Shown here: positions 16,377-25,610 of the stretch, in pieces
Layout: each line of letters starts with the position of its first letter
Position numbering within the stretch: the stretch's first letter is position 1
Assembly: GCA_016795365.1 (NCBI GenBank)
Contig: JAEUHN010000036.1
Location: forward strand, 29,163 to 93,162
DNA: 64,000 bases
DNA from: Verrucomicrobiaceae bacterium
GTDB lineage: Bacteria; Verrucomicrobiota; Verrucomicrobiia; Verrucomicrobiales; Verrucomicrobiaceae
Reading direction: 5' to 3'
Translations under genes and position numbers: made by a program
The notes under the pieces: generated by a model
Seen by the model: the letters and a program-made list of their open reading frames with translations, nothing else
The model's database searches: none
Told to the model about the DNA's origin: nothing

Positions 16377-16766
16377 TCAATCGTCCGTCACATCGATCTC
16401 CTCGTAGTGAAACGGCTTCCCGCCCGTGATGCTGGAGTCGATGTTGATCTCGACTCCTTCGCGATGATTGAATCCTGACGATGCCTTGACCAGGGTGATC
16501 TGATAGCCATCGCCGCTGAACCGCCGCGACTGTGAATGCGGCACACGACCCGCGTCGCTTGCGTGGCACGGCTTGCCGCAGGCACGGATACATGTGAAGT
16601 CGCGTTTCGCCTTGGCCAGCTTGGTCGCGGCGGCAGGTGTCAGATGCGTTTCATCAAGCCCCGCAAACAAAGCCTTCGTGCGCGGCAGCACGGAGTGTGA
16701 GGCGCAACTGGAGAGTGCCAGCGCGAGCAGTGCGGCCAGAGGCAGGGCGAGTCGGGCGTGAAACAT
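16377..16766 (-). CDS. Small Cys-containing lipoprotein, unknown function
   Basis: This is a 129-residue protein with signal peptide and lipobox (PLAALLALALSSCASHS; LSSC). The mature region has a Cys-rich stretch (FTCIRACGKPCHAS) and a C-terminal beta-like part (GYQITLVKASSGF, KPFHYEEIDVTDD). No family is recognised. The longer reading frame from 16832 places 22 unsuitable residues before the signal, so ATG 16766 is chosen. It lies convergent to the porin and divergent from the RND operon. Confidence 0.65.
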   Translation of the reverse strand: MFHARLALPLAALLALALSSCASHSVLPRTKALFAGLDETHLTPAAATKLAKAKRDFTCIRACGKPCHASDAGRVPHSQSRRFSGDGYQITLVKASSGFNHREGVEINIDSSITGGKPFHYEEIDVTDD

Positions 16767-16841
16767 GGGACGACATGAACGCACACCCGAAAGCCATATT
16801 ACTTGGCGGAGAAAGAATTGGAATTCTGTCAATCACTGCAA

Positions 16842-16868
16842 TGTGACATTTTTGTCACACGTTGACAG
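16842..16868 (+). promoter_or_regulatory. Perfect TGTGACA palindrome upstream of RND operon
   Basis: TGTGACA (16842-16848) and TGTCACA (16853-16859) form a perfect inverted repeat around TTTT, again on an 11-bp pitch. TTGACAG follows at 16862. The site lies 9-35 bp before the adaptor start at 16877. It matches the elements in front of the porin and pstS. Confidence 0.5.
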
Positions 16869-16876
16869 CCCGCCTC

Positions 16877-18007
16877 ATGAATCTCTTCTCTCGCGCCCTG
16901 GGCGTCCTTTTTCTCACCTCGCTCAGCGCTCTCTCGGCGGATGCACCGACTCCCGTCGCAGCGATACCCATCGTGAAGGGCGAAGTCTTCCAAGAAGTCA
17001 CCTTCGGCGCGGAGCTGCGTCCGTGGCAGGAGACAGACCTGCACGCGAAGGTCACGGGGTTCGTTGAATCCATCAGCGTCGATGCGGGCGATGTGGTGAA
17101 GGATAATCAGGTGCTCGCGGTGCTGGAGGTGCCGGAACTGAAGCTGGAGATGGAACACGCTGCCGCCTCGGAACGCCGCGCGCAGGCTGAAGTGGAGCAC
17201 GCGCAGGCGGCGTTCGATGAAGCACATCAGGCCTATTCGCGACTCGCCGCCACAAACAAAGCACAGCCGAAGCTCATCGCTGCGCAGGACATGGATGCGG
17301 CGCGTGCGAAGGATCGTGCGGCGGAGGCGGCGCTGCTTTCAGCCAAGGAAGCGGTGAAGGTGGCTGCGACCGAGGTGAAGAAGAACCAGACGATGCTCGA
17401 CTACGCGAAGATCACCGCGCCCTTCGCAGGTGTGATCACGAAGCGCTATGCGAGCACGGGCGCACTGATCCAGGCAGGCACGAGTTCCGGCGCGCTGCCG
17501 CTCGTGCGTCTCTCGCAGAACGACAAGCTGCGCGCGGTATTCCCCATCTCGTCATCGTTTGTTGCTCGTGTGAAAGTCGGCGATCCGGTGGACCTCCGCA
17601 TTGCAGGCGTGAGCAAGCCGATCAGCGGCAGGGTCGCGCGCTTCTCCCGCAAAGTGGAAACCGACACGCGCACCATGGAAGCCGAGGTCGATGTCCCGAA
17701 CGCGGACCTCGCCTTGATCCCCGGCATGTATGCCTCAGCGGTGTTGAAGCTGGATCGCAAGGAACAAGCCCTCGTCGCTCCTGTGGAAGCCGTGCTGCGT
17801 GAGAAAACCGGCTCAACCGCATGGGTTGTGACCAAGGACAACCGCATCGAAGAACGCGTCGTCACGGTGGGACTCGAAACACCTTCGAAGCTCGAAATCC
17901 TCAGCGGCTTGGCCGAGAACGATCTCGTGATGATCGGCAGCCGCGCACAGATCACGCTGGGACAAACGGTTCAGCCGAAGCTCCTCGAAACCACGAAGGC
18001 CAACTAA
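16877..18007 (+). CDS. RND efflux periplasmic adaptor subunit (HlyD/MFP family)
   Basis: This 376-residue protein has an N-terminal signal peptide (ALGVLFLTSLSALS). It shows the standard adaptor order. First comes a split lipoyl half (GFVESISVDAGDVVKDNQVLAVLEVPEL) and then an Ala/Glu-rich coiled-coil hairpin at about residues 85-170. The second lipoyl half follows (ITAPFAGVITKRYASTGALIQAG), then a beta-barrel (VFPISSSFVARVKVGDPV) and a membrane-proximal domain. It bridges the RND pump and TolC. A TTG at 16862 in the same frame is possible, but ATG 16877 gives the better signal peptide. The permease gene follows after 16 bp. Confidence 0.92.
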   Translation: MNLFSRALGVLFLTSLSALSADAPTPVAAIPIVKGEVFQEVTFGAELRPWQETDLHAKVTGFVESISVDAGDVVKDNQVLAVLEVPELKLEMEHAAASERRAQAEVEHAQAAFDEAHQAYSRLAATNKAQPKLIAAQDMDAARAKDRAAEAALLSAKEAVKVAATEVKKNQTMLDYAKITAPFAGVITKRYASTGALIQAGTSSGALPLVRLSQNDKLRAVFPISSSFVARVKVGDPVDLRIAGVSKPISGRVARFSRKVETDTRTMEAEVDVPNADLALIPGMYASAVLKLDRKEQALVAPVEAVLREKTGSTAWVVTKDNRIEERVVTVGLETPSKLEILSGLAENDLVMIGSRAQITLGQTVQPKLLETTKAN

Positions 18008-18023
18008 TTGACCTCCGCGCCAC

Positions 18024-21000
18024 ATGTCCCGCTTCGCCCTTCGTTACCCATATTTCATCATCGTCTCGTGCCTGATGACCGTGGTCATCGGCATCACCAG
18101 CATCTTCCGAATGCCGGTGGACTTGTTTCCTGAGATCAAAATCCCGGTCGTCGTCGTCGCCACGTTTTATCCGGGGATGCCGCCCGAGCAGATCGAGCAG
18201 GATCTCACCGCGCGTCTGGAGCGCTTCTTCACGCTCGCCAGCGGTATCGAACATATCGAGTCGCGTTCGCTGCCGGGCACGAGTCTCATTAAGATCTACT
18301 TCCAGCCCGGTGTCAGCGCGGACTCAGCGGTGAGTTCCGTGGGCAATCTCGCGCTCGCGGAGTTGCGACGATTGCCACCCGGCACACTGCCGCCGGTGGT
18401 GCTGAAGTTTGATGCATCGAGCCAGCCTGTGTGCCTGATCTCGCTCAAAGGCGAAGGCATGAACGAGGCGCAGTTGCGCGACGTGGGGCACTACAAGGTG
18501 CGCACGCAGGTCGCCTCGGTGCCCGGTGCCTCGCTGCCTCAGCCGATGGGCGGACGCTATCGGCAGATCATGATTTATGTCGATCCCATGAAGCTGGAAG
18601 CTCACCAGCTCAGCGCGATGGACGTGGTGCGCACGGTCAACGATGCCAATCTCATCCTGCCCGCCGGCGATGTGCGCATCGGGCCGCTGAACTACAACAT
18701 CTACGCGAACAGCCAGCTCGAATCGCTCGATGAAGTCGCGCGCATTCCGTTGAAGACCATCGGGCAAAGCTCCGTGCTCGTGGGCGACGTGGCCGAAGTG
18801 AAGGACTACGCGAGCCTGCAATACAGCACCGTGCGCGTGGACGGCCAGCGCTCCGCCTATCAGCCTGTGTTGCGACAGGGCGGCGACTCCAACACCATCG
18901 CCGTCGTCGAAGGCGTGAAGGAGGCGCTGCATCACCTCGTGGACATTCCGAAGCAGCTCGAAACGAAGGTCGTCTTCGATCAGTCCATCTTCGTGAAGAA
19001 CGCCATTGAGAACCTCATTCACGAAGGCGGTCTCGGCTTGCTGCTCACCGGTTTGATGATCCTGCTCTTCCTCGGGTCGCTGCGCGCGACGGTCGCCGTG
19101 TTCCTGAGCATTCCTTTGTCCGCGCTCGCCATGTTCATCGCGCTCGCACTCGGAGGCGGCACCATCAATACGATGATCCTCGGCGGACTCGCGCTCGCCT
19201 TCTCGCGCTTGATCGATGACTCCGTCGTCGTGCTGGAAAACATCTTCCGCCATCTCGAAATGGGCGAACCACCGCGCGAGGCCGCGATCAAAGGCGGACG
19301 CGAAGTCGCGATGCCCGTGCTCGCCGCCACGCTCACCACAGCGGTCGTGTTCCTGCCCGTCGTCTTCTTGTATGGCCCGAGCCGCTATCTCTTCACCGCA
19401 CTCGCACTCGCGGTGGTGATCTCCTTGCTCGCGTCCTACTTCATCGCGATGACCGTGGTGCCGCTGTTCTGCGCGACGTTGCTCAAAGCGAAACACAGCC
19501 ACACCGAAGTGGGCGGCAAAGGCATCCACGGCTTGTTCAATCGTGTGTTCGACACCGGCGCAAAGGCCTACTCGCACACGCTGCGTGTCGCCTTGAAAGC
19601 ACCGAGCCTCGTCGTGCTGCTCATCGCCGGACTGTTCTCCGCCAGCGCTCTGCTGTATCCGCTCATCGGCATGACTTACTTCCCGCGCACTGACCCCGCG
19701 CAGTTCATGATCAATCTCAAAGCGCCCTCCGGCACGCGACTCGAAGAGACGGAGAAGAGCGTGATCAAAGTGGAGCAAATCTGCCGCGAAGTCGTGTCGA
19801 AGGAAGACATCGATCTCGTCGTGTCGAACATCGGCATTACGCCTGACTTCTCCGCGATCTACAATCCGAACACCGCGCAGCACAGCGCCGTAGTGCAGGT
19901 AAGTTTGAAGGAGAAACACAAGCTCGGCAGCTACGATTACATGGCCAAGGTGCGCGAACGGATCCGCACCGAACTGCCGCAACTCAGCGCGTATTTCCAA
20001 AGCGGCGGCCTCGTCGATGCCGTGCTCAATCTCGGCCAGCCAGCGCCGATCGACGTGCAGGTCAGCGGCTCGAAACTCGATGTCATCTACAAGACCGCGA
20101 CCGGCATCGCACGACAGGTCAAGGGCTTGCCTGGCGTGGCCGATGTGCTCATTCCCATCGACCTCGACTATCCCGCGCTGCGACTCGAATTGGATCGCCA
20201 GCGCATCGCCGAACTCGGCCTCAATGCGAAGGAAGTGGTGCAAAACATCATCACCGCGCTGATGAGCAACGGCCTCATCGCGCCCACCTTCTACGCCGAT
20301 CCCGCGAGCCTGAACGACTACTACCTCGTCGTGCAGTATCCCGAAAACTACGTGCAGGATTTCAACATGCTGAAGGCGATTCCCATCCGCGCACCCGGCA
20401 TGAAAGAAGCTACGCGACTCGACGCCGTCGCTTCGATTCGTCGCATCACAGGCCCGACAGAGGTGGATCATCATCAGCTTCGCAAAGTGGTGCACCTCTT
20501 CGTCTCACCGAGCGGCGAAGACCTCGCGAGCGTGCAGAAGGGCATCGACAAAATCCTCGCCGACAACAAACCACCCGAAGGCGTGCGCGTGGATTTCCGC
20601 GGTAGCATCGAGAACATGAACGCGTCATTCAAGACCTTCGGCCTCGGCCTCGTGCTCGCCATTGCGCTCGTGTATCTGATTCTGGTCTCGCAGTTCCAGA
20701 GCTTCCTTGATCCCTTCCTCATCCTGCTCGCGGTGCCGACCGGACTCGCGGGAGTGCTGCTCATGCTCTGGCTCACCGGCACCACGCTGAACGTCATGTC
20801 GCTCATGGGCGTCGTGATGATGGTCGGCATCGTGGTGAGCAATTCCATCCTCGTTGTCGAATTCGCCCGTCGTCTGCACGACGAAGGCCGCGAGCTGCTC
20901 GACGCCATCATCGAAGCCTGCCGCGTGCGCTTGCGCCCCATCCTCATGACCTCGCTCGCCACCTTGATCGGCATGCTGCCCATGGCGATGAAACTCGGCA

Positions 21001-21158
21001 CCGGCAGCGAAGCCTATGCGCCGCTAGCGAGAGCCATCATCGGCGGCCTCGGTGTTAGCGTCGTGCTCACACTCTTCATCGTGCCTGCGGCTTATCTCAT
21101 CGCGCATCGCAATCGCAAGCCACGCGACCCGCACCATCATACTCCTGCTCATGACTGA
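18024..21158 (+). CDS. RND efflux transporter permease (AcrB/HAE1-like)
   Basis: This 1044-residue pump has two repeats of large periplasmic loops and about 12 transmembrane segments. TM4 keeps the proton-relay pair Asp398-Asp399 (LIDDSVVVLEN). In TM10 the position of AcrB Lys940 is not Lys: the segment reads VGIVVSNSILVVEF. This variant is seen in related environmental HAE1 pumps and implies a modified proton relay. The pump should export hydrophobic or amphipathic compounds across both membranes. It overlaps the TolC gene by 8 bp, so all three parts are coupled. Confidence 0.93.
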   Translation: MSRFALRYPYFIIVSCLMTVVIGITSIFRMPVDLFPEIKIPVVVVATFYPGMPPEQIEQDLTARLERFFTLASGIEHIESRSLPGTSLIKIYFQPGVSADSAVSSVGNLALAELRRLPPGTLPPVVLKFDASSQPVCLISLKGEGMNEAQLRDVGHYKVRTQVASVPGASLPQPMGGRYRQIMIYVDPMKLEAHQLSAMDVVRTVNDANLILPAGDVRIGPLNYNIYANSQLESLDEVARIPLKTIGQSSVLVGDVAEVKDYASLQYSTVRVDGQRSAYQPVLRQGGDSNTIAVVEGVKEALHHLVDIPKQLETKVVFDQSIFVKNAIENLIHEGGLGLLLTGLMILLFLGSLRATVAVFLSIPLSALAMFIALALGGGTINTMILGGLALAFSRLIDDSVVVLENIFRHLEMGEPPREAAIKGGREVAMPVLAATLTTAVVFLPVVFLYGPSRYLFTALALAVVISLLASYFIAMTVVPLFCATLLKAKHSHTEVGGKGIHGLFNRVFDTGAKAYSHTLRVALKAPSLVVLLIAGLFSASALLYPLIGMTYFPRTDPAQFMINLKAPSGTRLEETEKSVIKVEQICREVVSKEDIDLVVSNIGITPDFSAIYNPNTAQHSAVVQVSLKEKHKLGSYDYMAKVRERIRTELPQLSAYFQSGGLVDAVLNLGQPAPIDVQVSGSKLDVIYKTATGIARQVKGLPGVADVLIPIDLDYPALRLELDRQRIAELGLNAKEVVQNIITALMSNGLIAPTFYADPASLNDYYLVVQYPENYVQDFNMLKAIPIRAPGMKEATRLDAVASIRRITGPTEVDHHQLRKVVHLFVSPSGEDLASVQKGIDKILADNKPPEGVRVDFRGSIENMNASFKTFGLGLVLAIALVYLILVSQFQSFLDPFLILLAVPTGLAGVLLMLWLTGTTLNVMSLMGVVMMVGIVVSNSILVVEFARRLHDEGRELLDAIIEACRVRLRPILMTSLATLIGMLPMAMKLGTGSEAYAPLARAIIGGLGVSVVLTLFIVPAAYLIAHRNRKPRDPHHHTPAHD

Positions 21159-22437
21159 CGCCTTGCGCCTGCTCCTCGTTCTTCCCTTTGTCGCCGCCGC
21201 CGTCGTTCATGCGGAGGGCAGAGTGCTCACGCTCGCCGATGCACAGCGCATCGCCCTAGAGAAGCATCCGAAGATCAGCGTTGCGCAACTCAAGGCGCTC
21301 GCTTCGAAGGAAGCCGTGAAGCAAGCGCACTCTGCCTTCCTGCCGCAGGTGTCCACGAATGTTGGAGCCGTGGTTGGTGCGCGCGATGACACGCGGCTTG
21401 TCTCGAACTCACTCCAGGTTTCCTCTGTCTTTGATCGCGCGTCCGCATCGCTGAACGTGAGCCAGCTCATTACAGACTTCGGACGCAGCGCGAGTCTGCA
21501 ACAGAGCGCGCAGCTCAAGGCTGGAGCCGACGAGCAAAACATCGCCGCAACGCGCGCCCAAGTTTGGCTGCAAGTGGATGCCGCTTACGTTGCTGCGCTG
21601 CAAGCCCAGTCACTGCTGCACGTCGCTGAAGAAACGGTCAAAACGCGCAAGCTGCTCAGTGATCAGATCGCCACACTCGCGAAGAACCAGCTCAAGTCTG
21701 AACTCGATGCGAGCTTTGCCGAGGTGAACCTGCAAGACGCGCAGCTCCTGCTCTCGAAGTCGCAAAGCGATCTCCAGTCCGCCTACGCCACGCTCGCTGC
21801 GTTGCTTGATGAGCCGAACACCAGGACTTATCAGCTCTCGGAGTCCAACTCACCCAACACACTGCCCGCTGATGCCAGCCTGCTCATCGCCTCCGCTTTG
21901 AAGGACAAGCCCGAACTCGCCCGGCTGCGCCTTGAGCAGCAAGCCGCGCAAGCTTTTGCCAAGGCTGAGAAGGGCCTGAGCAAACCCACGCTCAGTGTGC
22001 AAGGCGCGACTGGCGTTCTGCCGTGGCATGACAAGAACCTCAACGAAAACTACGCCGCCGCCGGTCTCGTGCTCAGCTGGCCGCTCAGCACTGGCGGCCT
22101 CAACAAAGCGCGCCAGCAGGAAGCCGATCTCAAGGAGAAATCAGCAGCAGCAGCCCTGCGCGATGAAGAAAACAACACCACGCGCGATGTCCGCCTCGCA
22201 TGGCTGGCCGCGAAGAACGCCCAGGAGCGCGTGACCATCACCGCGCAGCTGCTTGAGCAAGCCAGGAGAACGCTCTCTCTCGCCCAAGCCCGCTACGACG
22301 CCGGCAGCAGCAGCATTGTGGAACTCAGCCAAAGCCAGCTCAACGTCACCACCGCCGAGATCACCCACACCAGCGCCCGCTACGACTCCCTGCTGCGCCG
22401 CTCCGTGCTGGATTATACGACGGGGAGGATGAGGTGA
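21151..22437 (+). CDS. TolC-family outer-membrane efflux protein
   Basis: This 428-residue protein has a signal peptide (LLLVLPFVAAAVVHA) and two OEP repeats of coiled-coil and strand. The first starts at RVLTLADAQRIALEKHPKI and the second near DASLLIASALKDKPELARLR. The end includes LAQARYDAGSSSIVELSQSQLNVT, a typical TolC-family pattern. It forms the trimeric exit duct for the RND pump encoded just before it. The frame is open from 21052, but ATG 21151 starts the signal peptide and gives an 8-bp overlap with the permease gene. Confidence 0.92.
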   Translation: MTDALRLLLVLPFVAAAVVHAEGRVLTLADAQRIALEKHPKISVAQLKALASKEAVKQAHSAFLPQVSTNVGAVVGARDDTRLVSNSLQVSSVFDRASASLNVSQLITDFGRSASLQQSAQLKAGADEQNIAATRAQVWLQVDAAYVAALQAQSLLHVAEETVKTRKLLSDQIATLAKNQLKSELDASFAEVNLQDAQLLLSKSQSDLQSAYATLAALLDEPNTRTYQLSESNSPNTLPADASLLIASALKDKPELARLRLEQQAAQAFAKAEKGLSKPTLSVQGATGVLPWHDKNLNENYAAAGLVLSWPLSTGGLNKARQQEADLKEKSAAAALRDEENNTTRDVRLAWLAAKNAQERVTITAQLLEQARRTLSLAQARYDAGSSSIVELSQSQLNVTTAEITHTSARYDSLLRRSVLDYTTGRMR

Positions 22438-22473
22438 CGAAACCGTCACAGCCACCGCATTGTGAATGTGACG
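22434..22473 (+). promoter_or_regulatory. Pho-box-like repeats upstream of pstS
   Basis: GTGACGA (22434) and GTCACAG (22445) lie on an 11-bp pitch and form an inverted GTGAC-N6-GTCAC. TGTGACG follows at 22467, three periods from the first unit. The element begins at the tolC stop codon and lies 48-87 bp before the pstS start. Confidence 0.45.
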
Positions 22474-22520
22474 GCGCAGGATCATCGGTGAGGCGTCATC
22501 AGACACGACAGAACAAACGC

Positions 22521-23348
22521 ATGAAAACCGCACTCACACTCCTCGCACTCACCCTCGTCAGCGGCTTTGCATCCGCTCAGACCAAGATCACCGTCAAGGG
22601 CTCTGACACGATGGTGATTCTCGCTCAGAAATGGGCCGAGACCTACATGGGCTCGCACAAAGATGTCTCGATCCAAGTCACCGGCGGCGGCACTGGCACC
22701 GGCGTGGCGGCCTTGCAAAATAAGACCACCGATCTTTGCAACGCCTCCCGCCCACTGAAGTCCGCCGAGGTGCTGGAGTGTGTGAAGGCCTTCAAGGCGA
22801 AACCGAACGAGCACAAGGTGGCCCTTGATGGCATTTCCGTGTATGTGAGCGCCAGCAATACCGTGAAGGAACTCACGACGGCACAGGTGGGCGAGATCTT
22901 CACGGGCAAGATCAAGAACTGGAAGGACGTGGGCGGCGCTGATGCTCCGATCACACTTTACAGCCGCGAGAACAGCAGCGGCACCTATGAGTTCTTCAAG
23001 GAGCACGTGCTCGCGAAGCAGGACTTCGCCGCCAGCGCGCAGACCATGCCTGGCACGGCGGCAGTGCTGCAAGCCGTGGCCAAGGACGCCAACGGCATCG
23101 GCTACGGTGGCGCGGCCTATGGCGCGGGAGCGAAGCACCTGCTCATCAAGAAGGACGCCGCCTCCCCTGGCGTGGAGCCCACCGAAGCGACTGTGCAGAG
23201 CGGCGAATACCCCATTTCGCGCGCCTTGTTCATCTACGTAAATCCAAAGATCGAGACCGCTGCCATCGCCGACTACCTGAAGTGGATCGCCAGCGATGAA
23301 GGCCAAAAGGTGGTCAAGGACGTGGGCTACTTCCCGCTTCCGAAGTAA
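22521..23348 (+). CDS. pstS: Phosphate ABC transporter substrate-binding protein PstS
   Basis: This 275-residue protein has a signal peptide (LLALTLVSGFASA-QTK). Its PstS-type phosphate loop starts with KITVKGSDTMVILAQKW and GGGTGTGVAALQNKTTDLCNASR, and continues through FTGKIKNWKDVGG and SRENSSGTYEFF. It should bind phosphate in the periplasm. The partner genes pstC, pstA and pstB are not in the window, so this copy works alone or feeds a distant permease. It lies 83 bp behind the RND-TolC operon and ends in a strong terminator. Confidence 0.9.
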   Translation: MKTALTLLALTLVSGFASAQTKITVKGSDTMVILAQKWAETYMGSHKDVSIQVTGGGTGTGVAALQNKTTDLCNASRPLKSAEVLECVKAFKAKPNEHKVALDGISVYVSASNTVKELTTAQVGEIFTGKIKNWKDVGGADAPITLYSRENSSGTYEFFKEHVLAKQDFAASAQTMPGTAAVLQAVAKDANGIGYGGAAYGAGAKHLLIKKDAASPGVEPTEATVQSGEYPISRALFIYVNPKIETAAIADYLKWIASDEGQKVVKDVGYFPLPK

Positions 23349-23375
23349 GAGGATCAATCGAGTTTCCAACCCCTC

Positions 23376-23409
23376 AGCCAGCAGGTGCCTCGGTGCCTGC
23401 TGGCTTTTT
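23376..23409 (+). terminator. Rho-independent terminator after pstS
   Basis: AGCCAGCAGG (23376-23385) pairs perfectly with CCTGCTGGCT (23396-23405) over a 10-base loop, and the T-run TTTTT follows directly. Confidence 0.9.
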
Positions 23410-23515
23410 GTTGGATGTCTTGTGGTGAGTTGCGAGCGACCCCTTCGGCATCGAAGTCATCGGATCGCGTGTTTGTTGGTTTGAAATGGTCCTGGCCACA
23501 CGTTTACTCGGGCTC

Positions 23516-24736
23516 ATGAATCCCCTCTCTTCATCTCAGACACGCCGTGACTGGCTGCGCTCGCAGGCCTTGCTCGCGGCGGGTGCAGTCGCTTCGAAGA
23601 CCCTCGGCGAGGATATGGTGAAGCTGCCGTTCGAGAATGGTGATCGCCCGTTGCGCAAGTATCCAGGCAAGCGTCCGCTGATGGTGCTGACGTCGCGTCC
23701 GCCGCAGCTCGAGACGCCGTTCGCGGTCTTCAAGGAGGGCGTGATGACACCGAACGATGCGTTCTTCGTGCGCTACCATCTCGCCGCGCTGCCAGCGGAG
23801 ATCGATCCGGACACCCACACACTAAGCATCGGCGGGCATGTGGACAAGGCGGTGACCTTCACGCTCGCGGAACTGAAGAAGGACTTCGAGCAAGTCGAGG
23901 TGAACGCGGTGCTGCAATGCTCGGGCAATGGTCGCGGCTTCCAGGTGCCGCGCGTGCCTGGTGGCCAATCAGGCAATGGTGCGATGGGCAATGCGAAGTG
24001 GAAGGGCGTGCGCCTCAAAGACCTGCTCGCGAAGGCAGGCGTAAAGGCCGGAGCGCTGCAGGTGAGCTTCGATGGGCTGGACAAGCCGGTCATTGAGAAG
24101 ACGCCGGATTTTGTGAAGGCAATCCCGCTGGACCACGCGATGGATGGCGAGGTGCTCGTGGCCTACGAGATGAATGGCGAGCCGCTGCCGTATCTGAATG
24201 GCTTCCCGCTGCGCCTCGTGGTGCCGGGCTACTACGGCACCTACTGGATCAAGCACTTGAGCAAGATCGAAGTGTTGAAGGAGCCGTTCACCGGCTTCTG
24301 GAACGCCACGGCGTATCGCATCCCCGACAACGACTGCGGGTTCATCGAGCCCGGCACGACGGCGGTGAAGACGACCGAGATCAAGCGCATGAAGGTGCGC
24401 AGCTTCATCACCAGCGTGCTGGACGGCGAGCAAGTGAAAGCTGGCAGCGCAATCACGCTCAAGGGCTTCGCGTTCGACGGCGGCACGGGCATCAAGCAGG
24501 TGCAGGTCTCCACGGACGGCGGCAAGAATTGGGCCAATGCGACGCTCGGCCAGGATCTGGGCAAGTATTCCTTCCGCGAATGGGAACTCAGCGGCGTCAC
24601 GCTGGCCGCTGGTCAGCATGAATTGAAAGTGCGCGCGACAACCAACGGCGGCGAGGTGCAGCCGCTCGAAGCGCAATGGAACCCGAACGGCTACCTCCGC
24701 ACCGTGGTCGAAACCATTCGTGTCACTGCTGCCTGA
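23516..24736 (+). CDS. sorA: Sulfite oxidase-family molybdopterin enzyme (SorA-like)
   Basis: This 406-residue protein has a Tat-like leader (TRRDWLRSQALLAAG). The sulfite-oxidase molybdopterin domain carries the molybdenum-ligand Cys135 in LQCSGNGRGF and the conserved PLDHAMDGEVLVAYEMNGEPLP and GYYGTYWIKHL. The C-terminal dimerisation domain spans about residues 290-405 (VKAGSAITLKGFAFDGG, STDGGKNW). It would oxidise sulfite to sulfate in the periplasm. The next gene, 3 bp away, encodes a monohaem cytochrome. This pair matches sulfite:cytochrome c oxidoreductase SorAB. The ORF is open from 23486, but ATG 23516 begins the Tat leader. Confidence 0.88.
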   Translation: MNPLSSSQTRRDWLRSQALLAAGAVASKTLGEDMVKLPFENGDRPLRKYPGKRPLMVLTSRPPQLETPFAVFKEGVMTPNDAFFVRYHLAALPAEIDPDTHTLSIGGHVDKAVTFTLAELKKDFEQVEVNAVLQCSGNGRGFQVPRVPGGQSGNGAMGNAKWKGVRLKDLLAKAGVKAGALQVSFDGLDKPVIEKTPDFVKAIPLDHAMDGEVLVAYEMNGEPLPYLNGFPLRLVVPGYYGTYWIKHLSKIEVLKEPFTGFWNATAYRIPDNDCGFIEPGTTAVKTTEIKRMKVRSFITSVLDGEQVKAGSAITLKGFAFDGGTGIKQVQVSTDGGKNWANATLGQDLGKYSFREWELSGVTLAAGQHELKVRATTNGGEVQPLEAQWNPNGYLRTVVETIRVTAA

Positions 24737-24739
24737 TTT

Positions 24740-25057
24740 ATGAAGACTCTCGCTCTCATCCTCACTGCCTCACTCACGCTCGGCTGGCTGGCGCAATCAG
24801 CGCCGGTGAAGCTCGCGCTGCCTGCGGAAACCGCGACGCTGAAGGCGGGTCCTGGCGTAGAACTCGCCACCGCGAACTGCCTCACGTGTCACTCAGTCGA
24901 ATACATCAGCACGCAGCCCAAGCTCACGCGCACCGCGTGGAAGGCCAGCGTGGACAAGATGAAGGGCAAGTTTGGCGCGCCGATTCCTGACGATCAGGTG
25001 GAGAAGCTCGCCGACTATCTCGCGGCGACTTACGGCAAGCCTGATCCAGCGAAGTGA
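24740..25057 (+). CDS. sorB: Monohaem c-type cytochrome (SorB-like)
   Basis: This 105-residue protein has a signal peptide (LILTASLTLGWLAQSA). A single haem-binding motif, CLTCH, lies at residues 47-51 in ANCLTCHSVEYI, as in SorB. A Met in SVDKMKG is a possible distal ligand. It would accept electrons from the adjacent molybdenum enzyme and pass them to the respiratory chain. It is translationally close to sorA (3-bp gap) and ends 3 bp before the convergent dtd gene. Confidence 0.85.
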   Translation: MKTLALILTASLTLGWLAQSAPVKLALPAETATLKAGPGVELATANCLTCHSVEYISTQPKLTRTAWKASVDKMKGKFGAPIPDDQVEKLADYLAATYGKPDPAK

Positions 25058-25060
25058 TGC

Positions 25061-25513
25061 TCACTCGCGTGCCCGCGAGTCCATCGAGATGGTGACCGGG
25101 CCGTCATTTATCAGCGCGACCTTCATGTCGGCGGCGAAGACACCGCGACGCACCGGCTTGCCGAGTTCGGTCTCCAGCGCGGCGAGGAACTGCTCGTAGA
25201 GCGGGATCGCGATCTCGGGTCGTGCGGCGCGCAGGAAACTCGGGCGGTTGCCTTTCTTCGTCGAGGCATGGAGGGTGAACTGGCTGACGACGAGGATGTC
25301 GCCGCCGATGTCTTTCACGCTGAGGTTCATCTTACCATCGGCGTCGGAGAAGATGCGCATCTGCACGATCTTGCCTGCGAGCCACTGCGCGTCATCGACG
25401 ATGTCGTCGCCCTCAATGCCCACGAGCACGAGCAGACCTTGGCCGATGGCGGAAACGACGGTGCCGTCAATAGTGACGCTGGCTTGTGAGGTTCGCTGAA
25501 TGATGACGCGCAT
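25061..25513 (-). CDS. dtd: D-aminoacyl-tRNA deacylase
   Basis: This 150-residue protein matches the full length of Dtd. It starts [13 protein letters not shown] and has the active-site motifs SQFTL and NDGPVTI (cross-subunit Gly-cis-Pro). It removes D-amino acids and glycine wrongly attached to tRNA. It is the last gene of a three-gene minus-strand run with cupredoxin and trxA, but a terminator separates it from trxA, so it may have its own promoter. Confidence 0.96.
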   Translation of the reverse strand: MRVIIQRTSQASVTIDGTVVSAIGQGLLVLVGIEGDDIVDDAQWLAGKIVQMRIFSDADGKMNLSVKDIGGDILVVSQFTLHASTKKGNRPSFLRAARPEIAIPLYEQFLAALETELGKPVRRGVFAADMKVALINDGPVTISMDSRARE

Positions 25514-25546
25514 TTGCCACCCAGTAGAGCGCGGCGATGCACAGTC

Positions 25547-25580
25547 AAAAAAAGAGAGGTCCCCTTGGCGAGGACCTCTC
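25547..25580 (-). terminator. Rho-independent terminator after trxA
   Basis: Read on the minus strand, GAGAGGTCC and GGACCTCTC form a 9-bp stem (25554-25562 with 25572-25580), followed by a run of seven T (25553-25547). It lies 31 bp downstream of the trxA stop. Confidence 0.92.
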
Positions 25581-25610
25581 CGAGATTCGAATGCCTAGCG
25601 AATACTGCTC

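Noticed and set aside
18324..20495. 723-residue minus-strand frame antisense to the RND permease
   Set aside because: It lies wholly inside a well-supported pump gene, is rich in His, Arg and Glu in the manner of antisense frames of GC-rich genes, and has no recognisable domain.
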